From positions 110,694 through 174,693 of the forward strand of contig NZ_AMZB01000123.1 of NCBI RefSeq assembly GCF_000313755.1: DNA of 64,000 nt. Reading direction: 5' to 3'. This DNA comes from Pseudomonas nitroreducens TX1. Lineage in GTDB: Bacteria; Pseudomonadota; Gammaproteobacteria; Pseudomonadales; Pseudomonadaceae. Shown here in pieces: positions 30,936 to 39,156 of the stretch (position 1 is its first letter; the number at the start of each line of letters is the position of its first letter). The notes beneath the pieces were generated by a model. It was not told where the DNA came from, made no database searches, and saw only the letters and a list, made by a program, of their open reading frames with translations. A program made the position numbers and the translations under genes.

Positions 30936-30971
30936 GGGCCACTGAGAATTTCAGTGGCCCTTTTGTTTTTT
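30936..30971 (+). terminator. Intrinsic terminator of the tRNA operon
   Basis: Perfect 10-base stem GGGCCACTGA / TCAGTGGCCC with a 5-base loop, then TTTTGTTTTTT. Confidence 0.9.
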
Positions 30972-31027
30972 CCCTTCCGAGAAAATTTCCTCCGACCAAT
31001 GGTTGCAGTTTCCGCTTGCTGATTTTT

Positions 31028-31055
31028 ATTATGAGAATAATATTCTACTCATAAT
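31028..31055. promoter_or_regulatory. Candidate operator of the TetR-family regulator
   Basis: Perfect inverted repeat ATTATGAG-N12-CTCATAAT, with an inner repeat AGAAT-AAT-ATTCT. It ends 23 bases before the tetR-family start, in an AT-rich stretch, which fits autoregulation. Confidence 0.65.
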
Positions 31056-31078
31056 ATTTTCCGAGCCAGGAGTCAGCC

Positions 31079-31618
31079 ATGAGCGACAAGAAAGCCCAGA
31101 CCCGCGAACGCATCCTGTCTGCCGCCACCAGCGCACTGTTGCAGCACGGTCCGGTCAGCCCCAGCGTGGGCGAGGTGATGTCGGCGGCCGGGCTGACAGT
31201 GGGGGGCTTCTACTCGCACTTCGAGAGCAAGGACGCGCTGATGCTGGAGGCGTTCCGGCAACTGCTCGCCAAGCGTCGCGAAGGACTCAGGCGCTTCGAT
31301 CCCCGGTTGAGCTTTGCCGAGCGACGGGCACTGACGGCGCAGTTCTACCTGTCGCGCAAGCACCGCGATACCGAGGAGGAGGGCTGCCCCATCCCCAGTT
31401 CGCTGAACGAGCTGGCCAACCTGCCGGAGGAGTTCCGTCAGACCCTGGAAGAGCACGTGGAACTGATGGTCGCGGCGCTGGCCGGCCGCCCCGAGGAAAT
31501 CGACACCGTGCTCAGCGACATGGCCTTGATGATTGGTGGATTGGCGCTGGCCCGTGCCCTGGGCAATGGCGACCTGTCCGATCGCGTGCTGCGTGCCGCG
31601 AAGAAAGCGGTGATCTGA
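31079..31618 (+). CDS. TetR-family transcriptional regulator
   Basis: A 179-residue repressor-type protein. The DNA-binding domain (about residues 6-55) contains VGEVMSAAGLTVGGFYSHFESKD (only part is the recognition helix: LTVGGFYSHF). The ligand domain is about 75-175. CCAGGAGTCAGCC gives a good ribosome site. It stands 13 bases before an alpha/beta-hydrolase gene and probably controls the pair. The ligand is unknown; the order TetR-hydrolase after the tRNAs matches what I recall of PA3133-PA3132. Confidence 0.9.
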   Translation: MSDKKAQTRERILSAATSALLQHGPVSPSVGEVMSAAGLTVGGFYSHFESKDALMLEAFRQLLAKRREGLRRFDPRLSFAERRALTAQFYLSRKHRDTEEEGCPIPSSLNELANLPEEFRQTLEEHVELMVAALAGRPEEIDTVLSDMALMIGGLALARALGNGDLSDRVLRAAKKAVI

Positions 31619-31631
31619 GGAGATACGGCAA

Positions 31632-32471
31632 ATGAACAGTCTGAGCTGGGTACGAGGAATCAACGCCACCCTGGGCCGCGTCGCGCCGAAATGGGCGGCG
31701 CAGCGCATGCGTCAGCTGTTCGTGACGCCCAATGAATATGCCCCGCGTGACTGGGAGCTGCCGCTGTTGGCCAGCTCCGAACGCGTCACTCTGCGCTTCG
31801 GGTTGTCCGCGCTGCGCTGGGGAGAAGGCCCGGCCGTGCTGCTGATGCATGGCTGGGAAGGACGGCCTACACAGTTCGCCACGCTGATCGAGAGGCTGGT
31901 GGGTGCCGGATATGGTGTGATCGCCCTCGACGGGCCGGGGCATGGCCGTTCGCCCGGCCATGAAGCTGACATTGTGCTGTTCGCCCGCGCGCTGCTGGAA
32001 GCCTCCAGCGAGCTGCCTCCGCTACGCGCGGTGATAGGCCACTCCATGGGCGGCGCCAGCGCGCTGCTGGCGACCCAGATGGGGCTGCGCGCCGAAACGC
32101 TGGTGACCATTGGAGCGCCGAGCAACGTGCTCGGTGTGCTGCGCGGTTTCGCGAGGATGGTCGGCTTACCGCCCCAGGCCCGTTCGCGCTTCATTCGCCT
32201 GGTGGAGGCGCGCACCGGCATCGCCGCCAAGCAACTGGACGTCGCGCGTTATGAGCTGGATTTCCCTGGCCTGGTAGTACACGCCGAGGACGACAAGTAC
32301 GTGCGCGTAGGCGAGGCCGCAGCCATCCATGAGGCTTGGCCGCGCAGTCGTCTGCTGCGCCTGAAAAGCGGTGGGCATCATCGCGTACTGGCAGATGCTG
32401 CGGTGACCGAGGCGATTCTGGAACTGTTGGAAGCGGTGGAGATGCCGCTTCCCTTGGCACTCGCTTCCTGA
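31632..32471 (+). CDS. Alpha/beta-hydrolase
   Basis: A 279-residue hydrolase. It shows LLMHGWEGRPTQF (oxyanion region, about 69-81), nucleophile elbow GHSMGGASA (Ser about 138), the acid in HAEDDKYV and a His in GGHHRVL. Residues 1-55 are a helical extension. AGGAG lies upstream. It is in an operon with the TetR regulator, so its expression is probably induced by the TetR ligand. The substrate is unknown. Confidence 0.87.
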   Translation: MNSLSWVRGINATLGRVAPKWAAQRMRQLFVTPNEYAPRDWELPLLASSERVTLRFGLSALRWGEGPAVLLMHGWEGRPTQFATLIERLVGAGYGVIALDGPGHGRSPGHEADIVLFARALLEASSELPPLRAVIGHSMGGASALLATQMGLRAETLVTIGAPSNVLGVLRGFARMVGLPPQARSRFIRLVEARTGIAAKQLDVARYELDFPGLVVHAEDDKYVRVGEAAAIHEAWPRSRLLRLKSGGHHRVLADAAVTEAILELLEAVEMPLPLALAS

Positions 32472-32637
32472 ACCATTCACCAGCCTGATGACGGCGGCCG
32501 GAAGGCCGCCGTTTTCGTTGCATGTTGGTCGTGCGGGTCGTCAGGCCCGGCGCGCTGGCGTAGACTTTCGGGCATTTCCGGCTGCCCCGGCCTGGGCGCG
32601 AGGTCTTGCGTACGCGGGTGGCCGATTGGGGGAATGC

Positions 32638-33288
32638 ATGAATCTGTCACTGGATTGGGTGCTGCAGCAGGCGCGCCCGGTCATGCCGGTGTTGGTGATC
32701 GATGACGTGGCGCTGGCCGGCGATCTGGCCCGCGCCCTGTTTGACGGTGGTGTGCGCGTGCTGGAAGTGACCCTTCGCACGCCACAGGCGCTCGATGCGG
32801 TGGCCGAAATCCGCCGCGAACTGCCGGAGATGACCGTCGGCGCGGGTACGCTGATCCACACCGAGCAGTTCCAGGAGGCCCGTGATGCCGGTGCGCAATT
32901 CGCCGTCAGCCCCGGCTGCACGCCGCGTCTGGTGGCGGCGGCGGAAGACGCGAAGATGCCGTTCCTGCCGGGAGTGATGACGCCCTCCGAAGTGCTGGTG
33001 GCGTTGGAATACGGTTATCGCTCGCTGAAGCTGTTCCCGGCCGACGGCAACGCTGCAATCAAGATGCTCAAGAGCCTCAAGGCCCCCTTCGCCGGCATCC
33101 GCTTCTGCCCGACTGGCGGCATCACCCAGGAAAACCTGCTCAACGTGCTGCGCCTGCCCAACGTCGCCTGTGTCGGCGGCACCTGGATCGCACCGCCCAG
33201 CCTGGTTCGTGCCCGCGCCTGGGACCAGATCACCCAACTGGCCGCCGAAGCGATCGCGCTGGCCGCAAGCCTGGAGCACGCGTCATGA
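32638..33288 (+). CDS. KDPG/KHG aldolase paralog
   Basis: A 216-residue aldolase homologous to eda at 8413. The catalytic residues are kept: Glu in VRVLEVTLRTP, the PGCTPR loop and the Schiff-base lysine (residue 131) in SLKLFPAD. The ATG at 32638 follows GGGGGA. The N-terminal residues and the C-terminal third differ clearly from eda, so it may act on a related 2-keto-3-deoxy (phospho) acid such as KHG or KDPGal. It overlaps the thioesterase gene by ATGA and is not near sugar-transport genes. Confidence 0.85.
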   Translation: MNLSLDWVLQQARPVMPVLVIDDVALAGDLARALFDGGVRVLEVTLRTPQALDAVAEIRRELPEMTVGAGTLIHTEQFQEARDAGAQFAVSPGCTPRLVAAAEDAKMPFLPGVMTPSEVLVALEYGYRSLKLFPADGNAAIKMLKSLKAPFAGIRFCPTGGITQENLLNVLRLPNVACVGGTWIAPPSLVRARAWDQITQLAAEAIALAASLEHAS

Positions 33289-33740
33289 GTTGGCACTTGC
33301 CCGACCCGTTCGTCATCGATATCGAAGTCAAGTCCGAGGACATCGACGGCCTCGGCCACGCCAACAACGCCGTCTACGTCAGCTGGCTGGAGCGCTGCGC
33401 CTGGCGCCACTCCCAGAGCCTGGGCTTGGACTTGGCCGAATACCGCCGGCTGGATCGCGCGATGGCAGTGGTGCGCCACGAGGTGGACTACCTGGCTGCG
33501 GCCTACGAGGGTGATGAGTTGCAGCTGGCGACCTGGATCGTCGAGTCCGACCAGCGCCTGAAGATGACCCGTCACTTCCAACTGGTGCGTCCGGCGGATG
33601 CGCTGACCCTGCTGCGCGCGCAGACCACCTTCGTCTGCATCGAGCTGTCCAGCGGCAAGCCCAAGCGTATGCCGGTGGAGTTCATCGAAGGTTACGGCCG
33701 CGCGCTGTTCTCTCCGGAAACCGTGGCCGCTGGCGCGTGA
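33285..33740 (+). CDS. Acyl-CoA thioesterase, 4HBT hot-dog fold
   Basis: A 151-residue cytoplasmic protein. [18 protein letters not shown] is the 4-hydroxybenzoyl-CoA thioesterase signature with the catalytic Asp-type region near residues 18-21. It overlaps the aldolase paralog stop by ATGA, so the two are translationally coupled although their chemistry is unrelated. It probably hydrolyses acyl-CoA esters; the chain length preference is unknown. Confidence 0.87.
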   Translation: MSWHLPDPFVIDIEVKSEDIDGLGHANNAVYVSWLERCAWRHSQSLGLDLAEYRRLDRAMAVVRHEVDYLAAAYEGDELQLATWIVESDQRLKMTRHFQLVRPADALTLLRAQTTFVCIELSSGKPKRMPVEFIEGYGRALFSPETVAAGA

Positions 33741-33816
33741 TCCGTCGTGCCGCGCTTTTCCCGGCGCGGCGCATTGCCTACAATCCGCGGCCTTCGCCAT
33801 AGCCCGAGATTCCCCC

Positions 33817-34776
33817 GTGCAGATCGCCCTGGCCCCGATGGAGGGGCTGGTAGATGACATCCTGCGCGATGTGCTGACCCGCGTCGGCGGCATCGACTGG
33901 TGCGTCACCGAATTCATCCGCATCAATGACCGGCTGCTGCCTCCGTCGTCCTTCCTCGCGCTCGCCCCGGAACTGGCCCATGGCAGCCGCACCCGTGCCG
34001 GCGTGCCGATGCGCGTGCAACTGCTCGGCTCGGACCCGCAACTGCTGGCGGAAAATGCGGTGCAGGCCTGCGAGTTGGGGGCTCCGGTGATCGACCTGAA
34101 CTTCGGTTGCCCGGCCAAGACGGTGAACCGCTCCCGTGGCGGTGCCGTGCTGCTGAAGGAACCCGAGTTGATGTTCAGCATCATCGAGGCCGTACGTCGC
34201 GCGGTGCCCGCACATATTCCCGTGACCTCGAAGATGCGCCTGGGCTACGACAGCCCGGACGGCGCCATCGACTGTGCCCGCGCCCTGGCCGACGCCGGTT
34301 CCGCCCATGTCGTGGTGCATGCACGGACCAAGGCCGACGGCTACAAACCGCCGGCGCATTGGGAGTGGGTGGCGAAAGTGGCCGATGCAGTGAAGGTGCC
34401 GGTGTTCGCCAACGGAGAAGTCTGGACCCTCGAGGATTACCACCGTTGCCGCTCCATCAGCGGTGTGGCGGACATCATGCTCGGTCGCGGGCTGGTTTCC
34501 CGTCCGGACCTTGCCCGGCAGATCGCCGCCTGGCGCGATGGCCGCGATGTGGCGCCGATGCCCTGGTCGGAAGTGCGCGTGCTGCTCGACGATTTCTGGC
34601 GCCAGGCCCGGCGCAAGCTGGCGCCGCGTTATGCGCCGGGGCGGCTGAAGCAGTGGCTGGGGATGCTCACTCGCAGTTATCCCGAAGCCGTGGAACTGTT
34701 CGCCCAGGTGCGGCGCGAGAACGATTGCGAGGTTCTGGATCGGATGCTGCAGGTCGAGATCGACGTCGCTGCATAA
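33817..34776 (+). CDS. dusC: tRNA-dihydrouridine(16) synthase
   Basis: A 319-residue FMN enzyme that reduces uridine 16 in the tRNA D-loop. The catalytic Cys (residue 98) is in [18 protein letters not shown]-binding residues include [10 protein letters not shown] and [10 protein letters not shown]. The C-terminal extension (about 245-319) fits DusC rather than DusA or DusB. The start is a GTG at 33817 that gives the family start [11 protein letters not shown]; no ATG is nearby. It is transcribed alone and followed by a dispersed repeat. Confidence 0.93.
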   Translation: MQIALAPMEGLVDDILRDVLTRVGGIDWCVTEFIRINDRLLPPSSFLALAPELAHGSRTRAGVPMRVQLLGSDPQLLAENAVQACELGAPVIDLNFGCPAKTVNRSRGGAVLLKEPELMFSIIEAVRRAVPAHIPVTSKMRLGYDSPDGAIDCARALADAGSAHVVVHARTKADGYKPPAHWEWVAKVADAVKVPVFANGEVWTLEDYHRCRSISGVADIMLGRGLVSRPDLARQIAAWRDGRDVAPMPWSEVRVLLDDFWRQARRKLAPRYAPGRLKQWLGMLTRSYPEAVELFAQVRRENDCEVLDRMLQVEIDVAA

Positions 34777-34805
34777 TTCCAGTTCGCTGGAGGAACGCTG
34801 AACCG

Positions 34806-34915
34806 CCCTCTCCCTGACGGGAGAGGGGCTCTGCGGAGTTGCCGGTCAACTCGGCGTTTCGCTTGATGCCGCTCAGTCCCCTCTCCCTTCAGGGAAAGGG
34901 TTAGGGAGAGGGGCT
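34806..34915. repeat. Dispersed CTCTCCC/GGGAGAG intergenic repeat, copy C
   Basis: Two hairpins: CCCTCTCCCTGACGGGAGAGGG and, about 60 bases on, CCCTCTCCCTTCAGGGAAAGGG followed by TTAGGGAGAGGGG. It lies between convergent dusC and the SDR gene. The pattern repeats copies A and B. Confidence 0.72.
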
Positions 34916-34937
34916 CTTCTTTGGCGCGTTGATTATG

Positions 34938-34960
34938 TTCGCGAGCAAGCGCGCTCCTAC
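34938..34960. repeat. Single REP element
   Basis: TTCGCGAGCAAGCGCGCTCC(TAC), one base different from the REP at 9182-9204. Lies just after repeat copy C. Confidence 0.8.
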
Positions 34961-34987
34961 AAAATCGTGTTCCGTCACGCCGCCAAA

Positions 34988-35734
34988 TCAGCGCCCGCCG
35001 CTGACGTCGACGAAACTGCCGGTGGAATAACTGGACTCGTCCGAGGCGAGGAACAGGATCGCTCGCGCCACTTCCTCTGCCTCACCGCCCCGGCCCAGGG
35101 GGATCGCCGATTGCAGGCGTTCCACGCGTCCCGGCTCGCCGCCGCTGGCGTGGATATCGGTTCTGATCAGCCCTGGCCGCACGGCATTCACGCGAATGCC
35201 TTCTGTTGCCACTTCCTTGGCCAGGCCGATGGTCAGGCTGTCTACCGCGCCCTTGGCCGCGGCGTAATCGACGTATTCGTTGGGCGAGCCCAGGCGCGAA
35301 GCCATGGACGAGACGTTGACGATGCTTCCGCCATTGCCGCCCTGCTTGCGCGCCATGCGCTTCACCGCCTCGCGGCAGCAGAGGAAGGTGCCGGTGACGT
35401 TCACTGCGAACACCCGCTGCAGGCGCGCCACGTCCATGTCTTCCAGACGCATCTGGCGTTCGAGGATGCCGGCATTGTTTACCAGCACGTCGAGGCGGCC
35501 GAAGGCCTCGTCCACTTCGCGGAACAGTCGCAGCACGTCGCCTTCATTCGCCACATCGGCGGCAAACGCGCGCGCCTTGCCGCCGGCCGCGGTGATCTGT
35601 GCGGCCAGCGCCTCGGCTGCTTCGCGCTCACGGCGATAGTTGATCGCAACGGCGAAGCCGCGCTCGGCGGCCAGTAATGCGGTGGCAGCGCCAATGCCGC
35701 GGCTGGCGCCGGTGATCAGCATGATCTTGTTCAC
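34988..35734 (-). CDS. SDR-family oxidoreductase, FabG-like
   Basis: A 248-residue classical short-chain dehydrogenase. It shows the coenzyme motif TGASRGIGAATA (about residues 8-19), NNAG (about 87-90), the catalytic Ser in VNVSSMAS and Tyr/Lys in YVDYAAAKGAVD. The start is a GTG at 35734 with AAAGGA 8 bases upstream. It probably prefers NADP(H), judging from the Arg-rich YRRERE after beta-2. The substrate is unknown. It is divergent from ibpA. Confidence 0.9.
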   Translation of the reverse strand: MNKIMLITGASRGIGAATALLAAERGFAVAINYRREREAAEALAAQITAAGGKARAFAADVANEGDVLRLFREVDEAFGRLDVLVNNAGILERQMRLEDMDVARLQRVFAVNVTGTFLCCREAVKRMARKQGGNGGSIVNVSSMASRLGSPNEYVDYAAAKGAVDSLTIGLAKEVATEGIRVNAVRPGLIRTDIHASGGEPGRVERLQSAIPLGRGGEAEEVARAILFLASDESSYSTGSFVDVSGGR

Positions 35735-35760
35735 GAGGAAATCCTTTTTTTGGAATCGGG

Positions 35761-35789
35761 CTTGAAACGGATTTGGCCGTCCCTATCTA
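35761..35789 (+). promoter_or_regulatory. Sigma-32-like heat-shock promoter of ibpA
   Basis: CTTGAAA (-35, 35761-35767), 13-base spacer and CCCTATCTA (-10, 35781-35789). This closely matches the RpoH consensus CTTGAAA / CCCCATNTA. It lies about 90 bases before the ibpA start. Confidence 0.8.
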
Positions 35790-35832
35790 TGTCCCTGCGG
35801 GAAGCCGAAGACGGGTCCCGCACCGGAGTTCT

Positions 35833-35875
35833 GATCTCAGGCTCCAGATCATACCTTGCTGAAATATTCAGGAGA
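35833..35875 (+). promoter_or_regulatory. ROSE-like RNA thermometer in the ibpA leader
   Basis: A first hairpin GATCT-N8-AGATC (35833-35850) is followed by a second in which TTGCT (35856-35860) pairs with the Shine-Dalgarno AGGAG (35870-35874), extended by GAA/TTC around a 3-base loop. The UUGCU anti-SD with a G-G mismatch in the stem is the signature of ROSE elements, known in Pseudomonas ibpA leaders. Heating should open the ribosome site. Confidence 0.82.
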
Positions 35876-35881
35876 TTCGCC

Positions 35882-36328
35882 ATGAGCAACGTCCTTTCCC
35901 TCGCCCCGCTGTTCCGCCAGTCCGTCGGCTTCGATCGTTTCAACGATCTGTTCGAATCCGCCCTGCGCAGTGAAAGCGGCAGTTCCTACCCGCCCTACAA
36001 CGTCGAAAAGCATGGTGACGACAGCTACCGCATCGTCATCGCCGCCGCCGGCCTGCAGGAGGAAGACCTGGAACTGCAAGTGGAGCGCGGCGTGCTGACC
36101 GTCAACGGCGGCAAGCGCGAAAAGGCTTCCGAGAGCGTCACCTACCTGCACCAGGGCATCGCCCAGCGCGCCTTCAAGCTGTCGTTCCGCCTCGCCGACC
36201 ACATCGAGGTCCAGGGCGCATCGCTGAAGAACGGCCTGCTCAGTGTCGACCTGGTGCGCATCGTTCCGGAAGAAGCCAAGCCCAAGCGCATCGCCATCAA
36301 CGGCCAGCAACCGGCCATCGAAGGCTGA
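35882..36328 (+). CDS. ibpA: Small heat-shock protein IbpA (Hsp20)
   Basis: A 148-residue alpha-crystallin-type chaperone that holds unfolded proteins for refolding by DnaK/ClpB. The N-terminus includes the FDRFNDLFESAL segment, the alpha-crystallin domain is about residues 35-125 (ending in LKNGLLSVDLVR), and the C-terminal tail has the IAI motif (KRIAING). The start has AGGAG about 7 bases upstream, sequestered by an RNA hairpin. Control appears double: a sigma-32-like promoter and an RNA thermometer. Confidence 0.95.
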   Translation: MSNVLSLAPLFRQSVGFDRFNDLFESALRSESGSSYPPYNVEKHGDDSYRIVIAAAGLQEEDLELQVERGVLTVNGGKREKASESVTYLHQGIAQRAFKLSFRLADHIEVQGASLKNGLLSVDLVRIVPEEAKPKRIAINGQQPAIEG

Positions 36329-36366
36329 GCCTCGCTTCGGCGATAGCCGAGCGATAGCCGCAAAGC

Positions 36367-36398
36367 AAAACGCCCGTCTCGCAAGAGACGGGCGTTTT
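36367..36398. terminator. Bidirectional terminator between ibpA and the transporter
   Basis: A perfect 14-base inverted repeat, AAAACGCCCGTCTC / GAGACGGGCGTTTT, with a GCAA loop. T-runs occur on both strands, so it can serve ibpA and the leftward operon. Confidence 0.88.
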
Positions 36399-36412
36399 CG
36401 TTCGGGCCTCGA

Positions 36413-37480
36413 TCAGGCGTTCTGCTGGTCGCGCAGCGGCGCCGAGCGATTGCGCCACCAGGCGAAGACGATGGCCGCCATCAGTACGAAGCCCAGGTAA
36501 CCCATGGCCGGGTAGACCAGGCCCACCAGCTTGACGAAACCGACCTGGCTGGCGACGAAGGCGAGTACTACCGCAACCACGGTCGCCATGCGGAAGGGCA
36601 CGCCGTAGGCGGCGCACCGGGCAGCGAGGGTGTAGGCGAATCCGCTGGTGGTGCAGTACAGCTTCACCAGCAGCAGGGCGAGCATCACGTCACCGAACCA
36701 GGGCGCGATGTTGTTGCTCAGCAGCAGGGTGGGAATGGCGCTGCCGCCGATCACGTCGATCTGCACCAGCATCACCAGGGCCATCGCAAGGATCAGCACA
36801 CCGACGCCGATGCCGCCGAGTACTCCACCCAGTGCCGCCGTGCGCAGGTTGGTCACGCTGCCGCCCATCACTACCACGGCGGCCGCAGTGGCGGCGACGT
36901 TGTAGGAGACATAGAGCAGCGCGCCGAGCAGCCAGTTGGGCGCCGGGTGCGGCACGGCCAGGGCGATCTGCTCCAGTTCCGCCAGTGGCTTTTGAATGTG
37001 CGTCAGCGCGTAGACGGCGATGATTGCCACAATGATCATCAGCACCGGGGTAATCAGGCTCATCAGCGTGATTACCCGCTTCAGGCCCAGGCACACGGTG
37101 ATGATGGTCAGCACACCGAGGACGATGCCGCCGATCGAGTGGCCGATGCCCAGCTGCTGTTCGAAGGAGGAGTTGGCGCCGGCGAACATGACCACCATGG
37201 TGCCGAACAGGAAGAAGGTCAGCATCAGGTCGACGACGCGGCCCAGCGGCTTGCCACAGATGTACTCCATGGCTTCCTTGTGCGACTGGGTCTGCAGGCG
37301 GCTGCCGATCTGGTAGAGATTCATCAGCAGGAAGGCGAACAGCGCCAGTGCCACCGCTGCGCCGGCCAGGCCCATGACGCCGAAGCCGCCGAAGAACTGG
37401 AGGATCTCCTGGCCCGAGGCGAAGCCGACGCCCACCACCAGACCGATGTATGCGCCGCCGAGCTTGAGACTGGTTTTCAT
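36413..37480 (-). CDS. YkvI-family membrane transporter
   Basis: A 355-residue protein with about 10-11 membrane helices. The unwound first helix GGAYIGLVVGVGFASGQEIL is typical of the YkvI family in the LeuT-fold (APC) superfamily, which suggests an amino-acid or amine substrate. It is the last gene of a leftward operon with RidA (58 bases upstream) and an FAD-dependent oxidase, so it probably imports the amino acid oxidised by that enzyme. Family members have little experimental characterisation that I know of. Confidence 0.85.
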   Translation of the reverse strand: MKTSLKLGGAYIGLVVGVGFASGQEILQFFGGFGVMGLAGAAVALALFAFLLMNLYQIGSRLQTQSHKEAMEYICGKPLGRVVDLMLTFFLFGTMVVMFAGANSSFEQQLGIGHSIGGIVLGVLTIITVCLGLKRVITLMSLITPVLMIIVAIIAVYALTHIQKPLAELEQIALAVPHPAPNWLLGALLYVSYNVAATAAAVVVMGGSVTNLRTAALGGVLGGIGVGVLILAMALVMLVQIDVIGGSAIPTLLLSNNIAPWFGDVMLALLLVKLYCTTSGFAYTLAARCAAYGVPFRMATVVAVVLAFVASQVGFVKLVGLVYPAMGYLGFVLMAAIVFAWWRNRSAPLRDQQNA

Positions 37481-37538
37481 GATCGAGACTCTGTTGTTGT
37501 TATGAGAGCGGCCCCGCCCGCGGCGGAGCCGAAAAGGG

Positions 37539-37913
37539 TCACGCCTGGCCGACGTAGGCCTGGACTTCCACCTCGACGTCCACGCCCAGTGCCAGCGCCG
37601 AAGCGACGCAGGATCGCACCGGCAGGCCCTGTTCGAAGTAGCGCTTGTACACCTCGTTGAAGCCGGCGAAGTGCGTCATGTCCGACAGCCATACGGTGGC
37701 CTTCACCACCTGGGAGTAGTTGGCGCCGCAGGCCTCCAGGCTCTCGGCGATGCGGCTCATCACCGCTTCGGTCTGGGTCTGTATATCGCCCTTTACCACC
37801 TGGCCGTCCGCGGTCATCGGGATCTGCCCGGACAGGAACAGGAAGCCGCCGGCCTTCACGGCACGGGAGAAGGGGAAGGGGAGGGGGCTTGGGTAACGCT
37901 GGATATCGCTCAT
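37539..37913 (-). CDS. RidA-family imine/enamine deaminase
   Basis: A 124-residue trimeric Rid protein. LFLSGQIPMTADGQVV, the VVKATVWLSDM segment and the conserved Arg in GLPVRSCVASALAL (about 104) fit the family, and EVEVQAYV ends it. It hydrolyses reactive imines to keto acids and ammonia. GGAGA precedes the start. It sits 19 bases after the FAD oxidase gene, whose product is an imine, so the functional link is direct. Confidence 0.92.
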   Translation of the reverse strand: MSDIQRYPSPLPFPFSRAVKAGGFLFLSGQIPMTADGQVVKGDIQTQTEAVMSRIAESLEACGANYSQVVKATVWLSDMTHFAGFNEVYKRYFEQGLPVRSCVASALALGVDVEVEVQAYVGQA

Positions 37914-37932
37914 TCTAGGGTCTCCGGGAGGT

Positions 37933-39045
37933 TCAACGCAGGCGCGCCGGGATCAGGCGCTGGGGATCGACGCCCTCCTGGCGCAGGGGTTCGGGCAACG
38001 GCTGGCCGAGCAGCAGCGACTGGGCCAGACGCGATACGCCGTCGGCGGACTGGATGCCGTATCCGCCCTGGGCGGCCAGCCAGAAGAAAGCCGGGTTCTG
38101 CGCGTCCTGGCCGATCACCAGGTCGCCATCGGCGACGAACGAACGCAGCCCGGCCCAGCTATGCCTGGGTCGGCGGATCGCCAGGGTGGTGTGCTCTTCG
38201 ATGTGGTACACGCCCAGGGCGATATCGAGCTCCTCGGGCTGCACATCCTGCGCTTCCACCGGATCGGCATTGGCGGGGGAGCCGAGCAACTGGCCGGCAT
38301 CGGGCTTGAAGTAGAAGCTTTCGTCGATGCCGATCACCGCCGGCCACTGGCTGATATCCACGCCGTCGGGCGCCGGGAAGGTAAAGGCAGTGCGGCGGCA
38401 GGGCTGCAGGCCGACCGGGCGGATGCCGCAGCGCTCGGCCACGTGATCGGCCCAGGCGCCGGCGGCGTTGACCAGTTGCGCGGCCTGGACGGTTTCGCCC
38501 TGCCTGAGTTCGAGCGTCCACGCGTTATCCGTAAACTCAGCGGACAGCAGCTCGCGGTTGCAGCGCAATTCGCCGCCGCGCTGGCGCAGCGCACGCAGGT
38601 AGCCCTGATGCAGGGCGTGCACGTCGAGGTCGCGGGCATCCGGCTCGTAGAGTGCACCGATGATGGCGTCGGCGCGAAGGGCCGGGAGGAGTTCCAACGC
38701 CTGTTTGGTGCTGATGCGTTCGACGCCGGGGGTGGCTTCGGCCTGCTTGAGAAGCTCGACGTGCTCGGGGCCGCCGACGTACAGGCAGCCGCGCGGGGTG
38801 AGGATCGGGTGGTCGCTGAAGCCGGCCGGCGGATTCTCGTAGAAGGCGCGGCTGGCACGGGTCAGCGCCTGGATCTGCGGCGTGCCGTAGGCCTCCATGA
38901 ACATGGCGGCCGAACGCCCGGTGGAGTGGTAGCCGGGCTGCTCCTCGCGCTCCAGTACCAGCACCTTGTGCGTCTCGCTCAGGCGGTAGGCGAGGGAGGC
39001 GCCGGCAATGCCGGCGCCGATGATGACGAAATCGAAATGGCTCAC
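37933..39045 (-). CDS. FAD-dependent D-amino-acid dehydrogenase, DadA/DauA-like
   Basis: A 370-residue flavoenzyme. The FAD-binding Rossmann motif is VIIGAGIAGASLAYRL (about residues 7-22); a second FAD contact is VNAAGAWAD (about 187-195), and the C-terminal LAAQGGYGIQSADG closes the active site. It resembles the D-arginine dehydrogenase (DauA) type, which oxidises D-amino acids to imino acids. The start is a GTG at 39045 (AAGG about 9 bases upstream). First gene of the operon with RidA and a transporter. The exact substrate is unknown. Confidence 0.87.
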   Translation of the reverse strand: MSHFDFVIIGAGIAGASLAYRLSETHKVLVLEREEQPGYHSTGRSAAMFMEAYGTPQIQALTRASRAFYENPPAGFSDHPILTPRGCLYVGGPEHVELLKQAEATPGVERISTKQALELLPALRADAIIGALYEPDARDLDVHALHQGYLRALRQRGGELRCNRELLSAEFTDNAWTLELRQGETVQAAQLVNAAGAWADHVAERCGIRPVGLQPCRRTAFTFPAPDGVDISQWPAVIGIDESFYFKPDAGQLLGSPANADPVEAQDVQPEELDIALGVYHIEEHTTLAIRRPRHSWAGLRSFVADGDLVIGQDAQNPAFFWLAAQGGYGIQSADGVSRLAQSLLLGQPLPEPLRQEGVDPQRLIPARLR

Positions 39046-39065
39046 TGCAAGGGCCTTCTGCAGAT

Positions 39066-39083
39066 TTTCTCGTATGTGAGAAA
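39066..39083. promoter_or_regulatory. Candidate operator of the XRE-cupin regulator
   Basis: TTTCTC-GTATGT-GAGAAA, perfect 6-base arms, in the 111-base region between the divergent oxidase and regulator genes. A similar half, TATGAGAATTT, follows at about 39091. Confidence 0.55.
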
Positions 39084-39156
39084 TCTAAGATATGAGAATT
39101 TTTGCGACAAAGGCAAGGCCCGGTAAACTTTCGTCGGCCCCCTCACGAGAAGTCCC

